A DNA stretch of 35,925 nt, taken from a virus. Each line of letters starts with the position of its first letter. Position 1 is the stretch's first letter. Below, in pieces: positions 12,297-19,769 of this stretch. Where the stretch lies: IMG/VR virus record IMGVR_UViG_3300035670_000710, positions 1-35,925 of that record, one strand, 5' to 3'. Under the pieces are notes generated by a model, which saw nothing but the letters and a program-made list of their open reading frames with translations, did not search any database and was not told the DNA's origin. Position numbers and translations under genes: made by a program.

Positions 12297-12881
12297 TTAC
12301 CCCTGCCAGTCCGCGTTCTTACCGCGCACATCAACGTGCGTGAAGGTCTTATACTTGCCGATGCCGCCCTTGAAGACGCCTTCCTTCCGCATTTGCGTAA
12401 GAATCTTGTGCAATGTCGCGGGCGAGCCAGAAAGATCAAGCGCCCCGCCCCGCATGTGGATTGAGGCAGACGCCCCGCCGATGGAGCGGTTGTAGGCAGG
12501 CGAGCGGTAAGCCGAGTTGATCCGTAGTGCGCGGCCAAGCCTGTGCCTTGCTTCGTCAGCAACCTTGGTGACGGCCAGCAAAGACGGCCACAGCGAACGC
12601 GGCGGGTCGGTGTTTAGTTGCAGCTTGGCGTCTCTCGCGCCCCGGAAGAAAACCTCGTCAGCGGTGAAGTAGCGCACCCCTGCGTCATCGAGCAGCTTTT
12701 GGAACTCTTGCTTTGCGCTTGTCGGCTTCTTTGTGGATTCGGGTGTGGGCAGCGGAGAGGACTTCGGCAAGATCGGTGAGTGGCAATACTCGCACCAAAG
12801 CAAGGGCGATTTTGCGTCTGTCGTCGTCGGGCCACTTGGCAATGCCGCGAATAAGTTCTTCAACCATTGAGTCAGTTTCAT
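12297..12881 (-). CDS. M15-family peptidase endolysin
   Basis: A 194-residue protein. RINSAYRSPAYNRSIGG (120-136), SIHMRGGALDL (140-150; His142 and Asp149 in the H-x6-D zinc motif) and FTHVDVRG (180-187; His182, Asp184) identify a zinc peptidase of family M15 (D-Ala-D-Ala carboxypeptidase / L-alanyl-D-glutamate endopeptidase), used by many phages to cut peptidoglycan cross-bridges. The catalytic domain starts near VRYFTADEV (69). The N-terminal 60 residues are Pro/Ser/Thr-rich with Cys30/Cys33 and have no signal peptide. The start at 12881 is ten bases past the upstream stop; another frame is open beneath this N-terminal part (12685-12867), so a shorter form is possible. It is last in the late operon, after holin and lipoprotein. 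Confidence 0.85.
   Translation of the reverse strand: MKLTQWLKNLFAALPSGPTTTDAKSPLLWCEYCHSPILPKSSPLPTPESTKKPTSAKQEFQKLLDDAGVRYFTADEVFFRGARDAKLQLNTDPPRSLWPSLLAVTKVADEARHRLGRALRINSAYRSPAYNRSIGGASASIHMRGGALDLSGSPATLHKILTQMRKEGVFKGGIGKYKTFTHVDVRGKNADWQG
12685..12867 (-). CDS. Possible overlapping small gene inside the endolysin gene
   Basis: A 60-residue frame, MVEELIRGIAKWPDDDRRKI...TRIHKEADKRKARVPKAAR, lies in another frame under the endolysin's unconserved N-terminus. It has the helix-like composition of a real protein, while the endolysin frame here is Pro/Ser-rich. Its ATG is 14 bases inside the endolysin gene. Overlapping lysis genes are common in phages (Rz/Rz1), but there is no lipobox or membrane helix here. 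It is a candidate only. Confidence 0.25.
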   Translation of the reverse strand: MVEELIRGIAKWPDDDRRKIALALVRVLPLTDLAEVLSAAHTRIHKEADKRKARVPKAAR

Positions 12882-12890
12882 TGTTCGTTG

Positions 12891-13073
12891 TTAAAATTCC
12901 ACCCGCCCCCTCACCCCGATGAACGACAGACCGCGCTTGCTGACGCGCACGACAGGTTGAAGCGAGGAAAGAAGGCGTGTGAAGAAGCCTCGCGTGTCAG
13001 ATCGTGCGGGCTTGGTAAAGATGGCGCGCAGGACTTCGCCTCTGATCGTGACCACGGAGCGGTCGCCCTTCAT
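12891..13073 (-). CDS. Small basic hypothetical protein of the lysis region
   Basis: A 60-residue, Arg-rich protein (MKGDRSVVTIRGEVLRAIFT ... RRGLSF-like C-terminus ending FIGVRGRVEF), with no signal peptide or membrane helix. It overlaps the lipoprotein stop as ATGA (13070-13073) and ends ten bases before the endolysin start. It resembles no lysis protein I know; position alone suggests a lysis or late-stage role. Confidence 0.5.
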   Translation of the reverse strand: MKGDRSVVTIRGEVLRAIFTKPARSDTRGFFTRLLSSLQPVVRVSKRGLSFIGVRGRVEF

Positions 13074-13288
13074 TCGGGCAGGACGATCTTTTCGGCGTCG
13101 ATGGCGGCTTGTGCTTCGTCAGCGCCCCAAGGTTTCCAAAAAGTGAGCACCCACGCCTTGCGCTCAAGGTCCATGCCCCCACTGAACTGCCAACCGGACT
13201 TACCGAGAGGGAGCCCGCCGCCCTTGATGTCGGGCATCGACGCGCAGCCCGTGGCGAATAGAGCGGCAACCAGCGCAAGGAGGCGCAT
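13070..13288 (-). CDS. Lipoprotein of the lysis cassette, spanin candidate
   Basis: A 72-residue protein with a lipoprotein signal: MRLLALVAALFATGC has a basic start, a hydrophobic stretch and lipobox A-T-G-C with Cys15. The mature part is about 57 residues, with a Gly-rich segment (IKGGGLPLGKSG) then a Trp-containing strand region (AWVLTFWKPWG). Its place between holin and endolysin genes matches an outer-membrane spanin (Rz1-like), but it lacks the usual Pro-rich composition and no inner-membrane partner is adjacent. It starts two bases after the holin stop. Confidence 0.65.
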   Translation of the reverse strand: MRLLALVAALFATGCASMPDIKGGGLPLGKSGWQFSGGMDLERKAWVLTFWKPWGADEAQAAIDAEKIVLPE

Positions 13289-13290
13289 GG

Positions 13291-13464
13291 TTACTTCTCC
13301 TTGCGAAAAACTTCAAACAAGCCGATGGCCGCGATGACCGTGGCCGCAATAGCGGACCATTGTTCGGGGTCGAGTTTCCATCCGGCAGCGGCGACGAGCG
13401 TGGCAATGCCAGCCCACGTCGATTTTTCCTTCAGTTTGCCAAGGGCGGTGTTGATTAAGGCCAT
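13291..13464 (-). CDS. Holin, two transmembrane helices
   Basis: A 57-residue protein. KLKEKSTWAGIATLVAAAGW then KLDPEQWSAIAATVIAAIGL, ending EVFRKEK. Two membrane helices joined by a short WKLDPEQW turn and a charged C-terminus match a widespread class of small phage holins. It would form the membrane lesion that releases the M15 endolysin. The start at 13464 has TTGACA 13 bases upstream and a GGGC tract just before the ATG. It is followed at once by the lipoprotein gene. Confidence 0.8.
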   Translation of the reverse strand: MALINTALGKLKEKSTWAGIATLVAAAGWKLDPEQWSAIAATVIAAIGLFEVFRKEK

Positions 13465-13483
13465 GCCCTTCCGGGCGTGTCAA
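13465..13483 (-). promoter_or_regulatory. TTGACA start element before holin
   Basis: TTGACA-CGCCCGGAAGGGC-ATG on the minus strand, spacer 13. The same layout occurs before seven other starts, with an AGGGC-ATG ending shared by three of them. It lies downstream of the previous stop (13487-13489), so it does not simply reflect overlapping genes. Confidence 0.4.
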
Positions 13484-13486
13484 AGC

Positions 13487-13861
13487 CTACCCGGCGAGCA
13501 CAGAAAGCGCCTCTTGGCTCGCCTCCTCAAACGTCCAAGGAGTATTTCCCCAAGCCTCGGCAGTCCGCCTTTCCTCTGGCGCAGTCACGCCCGCCACGAT
13601 CATGCCGTCCAGCCACGCCTGCACTGCGGCTAACTTCGGCGAGGTTTTGCCAGCGGCGTCGAGTTGCAATTTGAGATACAGCATGGTGGTCGGGCGATTT
13701 CCCGCGAAGCCTTGATCGACCCATTCTGCGGCGGTGTAGGTCTGCGGCACCTCCACCACTGGTTCTGGCGTAAAAACTTCCCACCCCTTGCGGACAAGCG
13801 TGGCGATGACCGTCTCGTCGGTTTCGGTGCGGGTCTGGTTGTCGTAGCGGAGATGGGTCAT
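13487..13861 (-). CDS. Hypothetical protein, probable tail/fibre accessory
   Basis: A 124-residue protein starting MTHLRYDNQTRTETDETVIA. A short N-terminal region is followed by WVDQGFAGNRPTTMLYLKLQ, a helical part (SPKLAAVQAWLDGMIVAGVT) and an acidic C-terminus. Small proteins of this kind often follow the last fibre gene, where they may aid fibre assembly, as the tfa group does; no tfa motif is recognised. It lies 14 bases after the LamG-like gene and 22 before the holin gene. Confidence 0.55.
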   Translation of the reverse strand: MTHLRYDNQTRTETDETVIATLVRKGWEVFTPEPVVEVPQTYTAAEWVDQGFAGNRPTTMLYLKLQLDAAGKTSPKLAAVQAWLDGMIVAGVTAPEERRTAEAWGNTPWTFEEASQEALSVLAG

Positions 13862-13875
13862 TAGCTTGGTGGCGG

Positions 13876-14622
13876 TTAGTTGCAGGAGATTTTGAAACTA
13901 AAGGCGGCGGCGTGTTCGACGCGCTTGCGCTGGCTGGCGGTGAGCGCCGTGTTGAAGGCGAGGGCTTGGCCGAGGTCGCCGTTTAGGCGCTGACCGTTCG
14001 CGCCACTGCCGATTGTTACGCTGGCTGAATTTGTGTCGCTTGTGCTGCCAGCCGTTTGGAAGTTGGTGTTGCTGGCCGATTGCGTTCCATCTAAAAACAC
14101 AAATAAATCGCTGTTAGCCCAATCAAACACCGCAGACTTAATCAGAATGCGGTTTTGTGTGTAAGATGATGTCAGTGCGCTTTGAAAGCTGTTGGCGTCA
14201 AGCCTTCTCCCGCCTGCATAATAGCCGCTTGCGTTTTCTGAACCTAAAATCGCTCGATGCGGGCCGTTGGTATCTGTTCCGTAAGCAAATGCAATAAGTG
14301 ATCTGGCATTTGCCGAGGCGTCCGCAATCCTTCCAACACCAATCAATGTTCCTTCATTTACGTTACGAAGCACTCCAGCGGCACCGTTAGCCAAAAGCCT
14401 GTCGTCGCTTCCATCAAAGCGCACGACCCCATTGCCGCCAAACTCTGCGGTCTGAAATGTCGGCTGGAACGTCCCATTGGTCTGCGTGGCATCGTATCCG
14501 TTCCCGCTGCGATCCGACCATGTGCTGACGGCGGTGTTGTCGCTCTGGTCGATGTAGCGGGCGTCCAAGACGAGCTTTGCGCCGAGGTCGCGGGCGTTGA
14601 GATGGCGGTGGCGGCGTCTCAT
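13876..14622 (-). CDS. LamG/concanavalin-like appendage protein
   Basis: A 248-residue protein. VLDARYIDQSDNTAVSTWSD then RSGNGYDATQTNGTFQPTF and VVRFDGSDDRLLANG form the start of a LamG/concanavalin-like jelly-roll domain, common in phage tail appendages that bind sugars. Later strands include DLFVFLDGTQSAS and RLNGDLGQALAFNTALTASQ, typical of the domain end. It overlaps the fibre gene by one base (14622). It is probably a receptor-binding or fibre-tip protein of the virion. Confidence 0.75.
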   Translation of the reverse strand: MRRRHRHLNARDLGAKLVLDARYIDQSDNTAVSTWSDRSGNGYDATQTNGTFQPTFQTAEFGGNGVVRFDGSDDRLLANGAAGVLRNVNEGTLIGVGRIADASANARSLIAFAYGTDTNGPHRAILGSENASGYYAGGRRLDANSFQSALTSSYTQNRILIKSAVFDWANSDLFVFLDGTQSASNTNFQTAGSTSDTNSASVTIGSGANGQRLNGDLGQALAFNTALTASQRKRVEHAAAFSFKISCN

Positions 14623-16322
14623 TAGTTGAAAATAATTTCCACACCCAGCAGGCGGGCGTCCACGGCGAGATCATCGGCGGCGTCCGAGACATCACGGTAA
14701 ATGCTAAATTGAATCGGCGTGTTGGCGGCGGGTGTTCCGCCGATAGTCACGGCGCTGGTGGCCGAGGTAACGTGCATATCGTTGGCGGCAATCAGCGTGT
14801 CGGTGACGAGTTGCGCGGTGCCTGCGGCGGTGTCGAGGGCGTCATCGTTGGCGAAGGCGCGGCCTTGGATGGCCCATGCCACGCCGCCCGATCCCGAAGC
14901 GGCGGTCCAGTAGAAGCGGGCGGTGATGGTGCCGTTGTTGTAGTTCGACGGCATTACTACCAAGGCATCGGCAAATTCATCCGAGCCTGCGTCAAAGAGG
15001 AGTTCGTCGAAGTTTTGGTCGTTGGTGGATGTTTCGCGGGAATCGACGCCGCAGCCTGCGGTGGTCTTTGGAATCCATGCGCTCGCGGGAATCCAGAGGT
15101 TTGTTGCGCCACCCCCCGAAGGCGTCTCCCAAGTCGGAGCCGAGGTCGCGCCGTTCGATTGCAAGACCTTGCCGCTGTCGCCTAAGGCAAGCTCGACTAT
15201 TTCGCCGCTGCCGTTGCTGTGAAATACCTTCCAGTTGCCTGCGGTGTGGTCGCTGGTTGAAGTGATGGCGTGACTTTGCGCGTGGAGGTCGGAAAGGCGG
15301 GCATCATTGCCCTCGCAAAACTCCCCTGCGCTTGTGCCGAAGGCTCCTGCTTCGACTACGCCGTTGGTGCCTGTTTTGAGCGGGAGGCCAGAGGTGGTGC
15401 CGATTTTGCCGTCATTGGTTAGGTTGCCGTGGGTGTGGGAGGATGGCGGGAAGTTTGTCGGAACGTCAATTAAATCGTCGTATGCGTATAAAACATCCGC
15501 CTTAAAGGCCGCTGGGTCGTCGAGCACAGCGTCTTGAATTTGCACATACCTTGTAAGAACCACGGGATCAGCGGCATCACCTTCGTGCAACGAAGCATGA
15601 GCCGAAGGGGTAAACGTAGATGGCTTATTAGTAAGATCGTCGTAGTCGCCAGAGGTGGCGACGGTGGCGAGGTCTGTTACGCGTGAACTTGGAATGTTAT
15701 CACCGACAAAAACAAACTGATCCGCCACATCGCTTACGGCATCGGCTAGAAGGCCTTGGTCAACGTCTCCGTCAGCCCACGCGGCTTGCCAGGGATAGGT
15801 GGCGCTGGTTGTGTTGCTGCTATGCAGGATGTTCGCCGTGATCGGCACGTTTTCAAAGATGTGCCATTTGCTCGCCTCAAAAAACATCCCGTAGGTTTTG
15901 TTCAGCTTGAAGACGTTGCGCGAGTTGAGCGTTACATCGGTTGAATAATAGACGCCGTTGCCATTGACGAAGCCGCTGGCGGTTGCTGCCGTGATGGGGA
16001 CGTTGAAATCTGCCACATCGGCCCACTGCGCTCCGTCATTGCCATCCGCTTGCAGAAACTTGCCTGCAGCAATGCCGCTGCTGTCCAAGTCGGCAAGTTC
16101 GTGGGTGTGTGCGGACGGAGTGAAAGTTGCAGGTTTGTCCGTGACGTTATCCCACGCAATGCTGCCGGACACTTCGCCAGGATCGCCCTTTGGCCCTTGC
16201 GGTCCGGTAGGGCCAGCGGGGCCGACTGTCGGGATAGTCACGTTGACCGCCTGCGGCGAAGGGATGCCAACCTCGACGGCGTTGGTATTCAGCGAGACTT
16301 CAACTTTATTGTAAGCGGCCAT
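14622..16322 (-). CDS. Tail fibre with collagen-like segment
   Basis: A 566-residue fibre protein. Residues about 34-50 (GPAGPTGPQGPKGDPG) are Gly-X-Y collagen-like triplets expected to form a trimeric shaft. Three later units of the form YDDLTNKPSTFTPSAHASLH, WDNVTDKPATFTPSAHTH and YDDLIDVPTNFPPSSHTHG are fibre repeats (D-L-x-x-K-P-x-x-F-P-P-S-x-H-x-H). A GKVLQSNGATSAPTWETPSG linker then leads to a C-terminal beta-rich domain (about 405-566). It is probably a trimeric receptor-binding fibre. It overlaps the LamG gene by one base. Confidence 0.85.
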   Translation of the reverse strand: MAAYNKVEVSLNTNAVEVGIPSPQAVNVTIPTVGPAGPTGPQGPKGDPGEVSGSIAWDNVTDKPATFTPSAHTHELADLDSSGIAAGKFLQADGNDGAQWADVADFNVPITAATASGFVNGNGVYYSTDVTLNSRNVFKLNKTYGMFFEASKWHIFENVPITANILHSSNTTSATYPWQAAWADGDVDQGLLADAVSDVADQFVFVGDNIPSSRVTDLATVATSGDYDDLTNKPSTFTPSAHASLHEGDAADPVVLTRYVQIQDAVLDDPAAFKADVLYAYDDLIDVPTNFPPSSHTHGNLTNDGKIGTTSGLPLKTGTNGVVEAGAFGTSAGEFCEGNDARLSDLHAQSHAITSTSDHTAGNWKVFHSNGSGEIVELALGDSGKVLQSNGATSAPTWETPSGGGATNLWIPASAWIPKTTAGCGVDSRETSTNDQNFDELLFDAGSDEFADALVVMPSNYNNGTITARFYWTAASGSGGVAWAIQGRAFANDDALDTAAGTAQLVTDTLIAANDMHVTSATSAVTIGGTPAANTPIQFSIYRDVSDAADDLAVDARLLGVEIIFN

Positions 16323-16323
16323 T

Positions 16324-16689
16324 TTAGAGAGGCGCGGTGCGGGTAGTCACATCGGCCAGCACTTTCCACAAGCCGCCGAAAAGTGTGTAGACCTTGCTGT
16401 CGCTGGTCTTTAGCTGGACATCGTAGTAGTAGGTGCCAGCCGTCGCATTGTCTGTGGTTGCTAAATCAAAGTGCGACTCGCCTGCGCCGGCATCGTCGTG
16501 GCTGGTCACTTCCTTGCGGATGGTGGCCGAGGCGTCGGCAACCGTGAGGCCCGTCTTGACCGTCAAGAAAAGCGTGACCCCCGTCAAATCGTAGGCCGTG
16601 CCGTCCGCGTCTTTGACCGTGACATCGAGCCGCCCGCTGTCGCCGCGCGTCCAGAAAAGGTCTGCTTGTGAGGATGTGCAAGCACTCAT
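16324..16689 (-). CDS. BppU-like beta-sandwich baseplate/fibre-base protein
   Basis: A 121-residue protein. LFWTRGDSGRLDVTVKDADG, YDLTGVTLFLTVKTG, then AGTYYYDVQLKTSDSKVYTL form the strand pattern of the N-terminal domain of phage baseplate upper proteins (BppU/DUF2479-like), which anchors fibres. It stands between the small membrane/coiled-coil gene (ATGA overlap at 16686-16689) and the main fibre gene, where such an anchor is expected. Confidence 0.65.
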   Translation of the reverse strand: MSACTSSQADLFWTRGDSGRLDVTVKDADGTAYDLTGVTLFLTVKTGLTVADASATIRKEVTSHDDAGAGESHFDLATTDNATAGTYYYDVQLKTSDSKVYTLFGGLWKVLADVTTRTAPL

Positions 16690-16898
16690 CGGTCGCCGCC
16701 TCGCTTCCAGTAGTCCCTCTCCAGCACTTCAACGCGCGGCGCCAAGGCGCGGACATCGGCGTCGATCTCGGCAACCTTGCTGTCGAGCTTGCTAATAAAC
16801 CACACAAAGGCGAAGACTTGCATCACGCACGTTGCGCCAATGCTAAATGAGGCTTTGATGAGCCATGCCTTGACTTGTTCTCTTTCGCTGTCGCTCAT
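16686..16898 (-). CDS. Small membrane-anchored coiled-coil protein
   Basis: A 70-residue protein. A hydrophobic helix (ASFSIGATCVMQVFAFVWFI, about 13-32) is followed by a coiled coil (LDSKVAEIDADVRALAPRVE) and a polar tail. Size and layout fit XhlA-like or inner-membrane spanin-like proteins (membrane helix plus coiled coil), so a late lysis role is possible even though it lies among the fibre genes. The start at 16898 gives an ATGA overlap with the upstream stop; an earlier start at 16949 would sit in that gene. Confidence 0.6.
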   Translation of the reverse strand: MSDSEREQVKAWLIKASFSIGATCVMQVFAFVWFISKLDSKVAEIDADVRALAPRVEVLERDYWKRGGDR

Positions 16899-17728
16899 TG
16901 GTAATACGGCACGCGCACGGAATTGGTGCCAACGTAAAACTGAATCCACCCGGCCACGTTGGTGGTGTTGGCCGGGGCGCTGGCGTTGGTGTTAAAGCCA
17001 ACCGGGCGGTGCATGAGCGTGGCGCCCGTGTTGGTGTCGATCAGCGTTGCAACCTTGTTTGTCGGACTGATTGAGTAGATGTCCGCCTCGATGCCGTTGG
17101 TGTTGGTGGCCGATCGCGACGACGGCCCCACCATCGCGAGAGCATTGTAGCCAAACACTGAAAACACAGCCACGCCGGTGCCGTTGGTGTTTGTGGAGCG
17201 GAATCCAAACTGCGCCGATTTGTTGGTGGCCTCGGCCACGCCTACGCGGAACAGCGTTTCGTTGCTGATCGTCGTGTTGTTTGAGGCAATTAGGTTGGCG
17301 AGGCCGAGAAACGGCTCGTTGTTGGTGCGGTAGATGAATAGGATGCCGTTGTTGGTGGCCGTTTGGTTGCTGATGACGATGTTGCCTCCTGAAGTGATGT
17401 TGCGAAAGGCTACGTTGTCGGTGGAGCCGAGGCCGAGGTTGGTCCGGGCGATAGCCTCATCGCCTGAGATTTCAAACTCGAAAACGTTAATTCCTTCGCT
17501 TCGGTCCCCAAACCAAATCGGCGTTTGAAATTCAGACGTATTGGTAAAAAATATAGCGGCGCCATTTGCAAGAGCCGTGGCGTTTGTGAAATTAAGCGTG
17601 TTAGTCCCCGTATATACAACTTTTCCGTTTGTTGCATTATAGCCAAGCGACTTTATGGTTTGCGCGTAGCTGGTAGCGGCGCAAATCGCGGCAATAGTGA
17701 ATGTTGCAAAAAAGTGTTTCATGTTCAT
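16895..17728 (-). CDS. Fibre-like protein with a Sec signal peptide
   Basis: A 277-residue protein. MNMKHFFATFTIAAICAATS then YAQ is a textbook Sec signal peptide (basic start, hydrophobic core, AQ-type cleavage site near residue 23). The mature part is rich in Asn, Thr and Gly, with fibre-like pieces such as NVAFRNITSGGNIVISNQTA and GILFIYRTNNEPFLGLAN. A signal peptide is unexpected on a virion protein, since assembly occurs in the cytoplasm. Either the protein is exported from the infected or lysogenic cell, or the N-terminus came from a host gene. The start at 17728 gives an ATGA overlap with the upstream stop; an ATG at 17722 is also possible. Its base composition is more A+T-rich than its neighbours. 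Confidence 0.7.
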   Translation of the reverse strand: MNMKHFFATFTIAAICAATSYAQTIKSLGYNATNGKVVYTGTNTLNFTNATALANGAAIFFTNTSEFQTPIWFGDRSEGINVFEFEISGDEAIARTNLGLGSTDNVAFRNITSGGNIVISNQTATNNGILFIYRTNNEPFLGLANLIASNNTTISNETLFRVGVAEATNKSAQFGFRSTNTNGTGVAVFSVFGYNALAMVGPSSRSATNTNGIEADIYSISPTNKVATLIDTNTGATLMHRPVGFNTNASAPANTTNVAGWIQFYVGTNSVRVPYYQ

Positions 17729-18258
17729 TGCTTGGTCGCAGTCAAAACGCCGTCGTTGTCGATAGACACAGACCAGATGGAGTTGTCGGCAGATTGCAAA
17801 AGGAAAGACCCGGCGGCAGTGCTGGTTGGGACGCCTTCGCCGCCACGAATTACATCGTTGTAAATGGTGGCCGCGGTCGGAAGCGTTGTCGTGGTTGTCC
17901 CGCCAACCGACCAAGTGATTTCAATTTTGGCCGTGATGCTGTCGGTGGATGCGTCCGGATTAAACTCCGCGTCCATGTTGGACGTGTTAAGGTTGAGGTC
18001 GAAGGTATATACCGTTGCTGTCCCCGTGCCGGTCTTTGTCCAGGCCGTGTCTGAAGCAAGAAAATTGCCCGTGTAAGTTTTTTTGATCCCGACTTGGCCG
18101 GTGGCTCCCGCGTCCAATTCCACCACCGCACCGCCTCGCACAAACTGCACCTCGACCGGCACGGTGTCGCGGCGGGTAAAGTAAAGCGTGTTGACCCGCT
18201 GCGTCAGGACGGGGGAAACGACAAATTCGCTACTGTCGAGGTTGATGTAGACGCGCAT
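17725..18258 (-). CDS. BppU-like tail/fibre-base protein
   Basis: A 177-residue beta-rich protein. LYFTRRDTVPVEVQFVRGGA, ELDAGATGQVGIKKTY and DSITAKIEITWSVGG form a fibre-anchoring beta-sandwich like that of the 121-residue protein at 16324-16689; the two may be related. It ends in a Ser/Thr-containing strand region (SFLLQSADNSIWSVSIDNDG). Translation of the signal-peptide protein is coupled to it by ATGA. A TTGACA element with a 20-base spacer (18259-18284) precedes its start. Confidence 0.6.
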   Translation of the reverse strand: MRVYINLDSSEFVVSPVLTQRVNTLYFTRRDTVPVEVQFVRGGAVVELDAGATGQVGIKKTYTGNFLASDTAWTKTGTGTATVYTFDLNLNTSNMDAEFNPDASTDSITAKIEITWSVGGTTTTTLPTAATIYNDVIRGGEGVPTSTAAGSFLLQSADNSIWSVSIDNDGVLTATKQ

Positions 18259-18284
18259 GGCCTTGCCCTCGCCCCCTGTGTCAA
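18259..18284 (-). promoter_or_regulatory. TTGACA start element, long spacer
   Basis: TTGACA followed by CAGGGGGCGAGGGCAAGGCC and then the ATG at 18258. The spacer is 20 bases instead of the 13-16 at other sites, but the GCGAGGGC core is shared. The TTGACA is separate from the upstream stop codon (18289-18291). Confidence 0.35.
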
Positions 18285-18288
18285 AGCG

Positions 18289-18726
18289 TTAGCGAGACTC
18301 AACAGCCCAACAAAAAGGGAACGCCAACGGCCCAACTCGCTCCTCGTCTGGGTTGGCCGCATCGTATTCGCGGGACGGCAGGTTCAAGATTGCCGCCTCG
18401 CGGTGCCCGTGGCACGGGGTGAAGCCGTGGAAGAAGCCTGCCGGGATGGTGAGCAGTTGCGGCGTGTCGGCGGAAAGGATCACCGTCTCCCCGCGCTTGG
18501 CCTTCGCGTCCCAAATGCCGACTTTGGCCGCGCCCGATACGCAAAACCACCGATCCACTTGTAGGCGGTGCCGGTGCCAGGCTTTGACCACGCCCGCCGC
18601 GCAGGTGGTGATATAGCACTGGCCAAAACCGTGCGCGTCATCCGAAGCCCGGAAGATTTCGGTAAGGCGTCCGCGCTCGTCAAGGTGAGCAGCAAGCGGG
18701 CGCAGGGTGGCTAACATGGCATCCAA
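18289..18726 (-). CDS. RmlC-like cupin (dTDP-sugar 3,5-epimerase family)
   Basis: A 145-residue protein. AWHRHRLQVDRWFCVSGAAK (49-68), IPAGFFHGF (94-102) and SREYDAANPDEERVG (118-132) follow the pattern of dTDP-4-dehydrorhamnose 3,5-epimerases and related sugar isomerases (H-x-H, IPxGxxHGF, Y-D-..-DE-R). At 145 residues it is shorter than typical RmlC (about 180), and the C-terminal part is reduced. It may epimerise or isomerise a nucleotide sugar used by the neighbouring glycosyltransferase, but a non-enzymatic cupin is possible. ATG at 18726 overlaps the glycosyltransferase stop; ATG 18717 is an alternative. Confidence 0.75.
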   Translation of the reverse strand: MDAMLATLRPLAAHLDERGRLTEIFRASDDAHGFGQCYITTCAAGVVKAWHRHRLQVDRWFCVSGAAKVGIWDAKAKRGETVILSADTPQLLTIPAGFFHGFTPCHGHREAAILNLPSREYDAANPDEERVGPLAFPFCWAVESR

Positions 18727-19742
18727 GCCTGTTGGCGCACGCGGAGGTGGCCGCGATATTCGCCTTCGGTTTCGTGATAAGCGCGGTGATGGATAATGTC
18801 GGGCGCATCGGCTGGTGCGTCTTTGCCCTTGCGCTTAACATGATCCGCCGCCGTGTGCGCGATTGCCGCGATTCGCAGCCCCGCTGGGTGCCAGCGATGC
18901 CAGCACAGGAACAGGTCTTGCGTCCCGCGCCCGTCGTAGCCTTCAAAAGTGGCCAGCGCGAGCGCCTTGGCCGATAGCAGCGTGCAGCCAAGGCCGCACC
19001 AATCCGACGGCACGATGGCCCCGCGCCCGATGCCGGGATAGGCGAAATCCAGCCAACCCCGCCTGCGCCACCCGTGCTTGGCCGTGACTTCAAACACGTT
19101 GCCGTCCGGCGGGCATCGCTTAATCCGCTCGTGCAGGCGCCCCATCCGTTTGCCCTCCTTCTCGCTGTTCGGCTCGGCTTTCAGCCGCTCGCGGCAGGCT
19201 TCCAGCGCGCGGACCAGCCGAGGCGGCAGCTTGCGCTCTTTTTCGGTGAAGTCCTCGGCAATCGGATGCTGCGGCGTCCCAAAGCCGCCAAGGAAAAGCC
19301 CGTTCGGGTAAGTCACTGCGGCGATGTCGTAATAGCTCGACCCGTCGGCCTGCGGCATGGTTAGCGCCCACTCGGCCACCCGGAGGGCGTCGGCGGGGAC
19401 AAGGTTGTCGGCCTCCACCGACCACAACATCGAGGCGCGGATCTTGCGAGCAGCGGCAAACGCGGCGCCTTGCAGGGCGGCAATCCGCATTTGCGCCTCG
19501 ACTTTGTAGTCCTTGCCCTCGACCCCGCCGTCATCCAGGGGCAGAGTGATAGCTTGGATGCGCCAACCTTCGGGAAGCTCGTGGCGCGCTGCTTCAATAG
19601 CCTGCCTGGCTTCGTCTGACTGGTCGGTTGCCAGAATGAAATGCGCCTCGGCGTGGTGCCCGGCGGCGGCGGCGATGCGCCGAAGAAACTGCGGCCAGCA
19701 ATAAAAATAGCTTTTGGTCGCGTATGTCGCAATGGCCAACAC
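18711..19742 (-). CDS. Glycosyltransferase-like protein (GT-A fold)
   Basis: A 343-residue protein. After an N-terminal strand-turn (AIATYATKSYFYCWPQFLRR) the segment RASMLWSVEADNLVPADAL holds a DxD-like EADN, as in GT-A enzymes that bind a nucleotide sugar with a metal ion. The later PSDWCGLGCTLLSAKALALA and FEGYDGRGTQDLFLCWHRW fit the acceptor half of such enzymes. GTG at 19742 is taken as start; a TTGACA element lies 16 bases upstream. It stands between the Thr/Ser-rich appendage gene and the RmlC-like gene, so virion-protein glycosylation is a reasonable inference. Confidence 0.7.
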   Translation of the reverse strand: MLAIATYATKSYFYCWPQFLRRIAAAAGHHAEAHFILATDQSDEARQAIEAARHELPEGWRIQAITLPLDDGGVEGKDYKVEAQMRIAALQGAAFAAARKIRASMLWSVEADNLVPADALRVAEWALTMPQADGSSYYDIAAVTYPNGLFLGGFGTPQHPIAEDFTEKERKLPPRLVRALEACRERLKAEPNSEKEGKRMGRLHERIKRCPPDGNVFEVTAKHGWRRRGWLDFAYPGIGRGAIVPSDWCGLGCTLLSAKALALATFEGYDGRGTQDLFLCWHRWHPAGLRIAAIAHTAADHVKRKGKDAPADAPDIIHHRAYHETEGEYRGHLRVRQQAWMPC

Positions 19743-19764
19743 TCGGAGGCGTGGCGGGTGTCAA
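19743..19764 (-). promoter_or_regulatory. TTGACA start element before glycosyltransferase
   Basis: TTGACA, 16-base G+C-rich spacer (CCCGCCACGCCTCCGA), then GTG at 19742. The element lies after the upstream stop (19770-19772). This copy lacks the AGGGC core seen at others. Confidence 0.35.
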
Positions 19765-19769
19765 GCGAC

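Noticed and set aside
12614-12691. Short frame starting at the ATGA after the hidden frame in the endolysin gene
   Set aside because: It stops after about 25 codons and carries none of the peptidase motifs.
13200-13406. A 68-codon frame across the holin and lipoprotein genes
   Set aside because: It is Arg/Pro/Ser-rich without structure and overlaps two clear small genes, the 57-residue holin and the lipoprotein.
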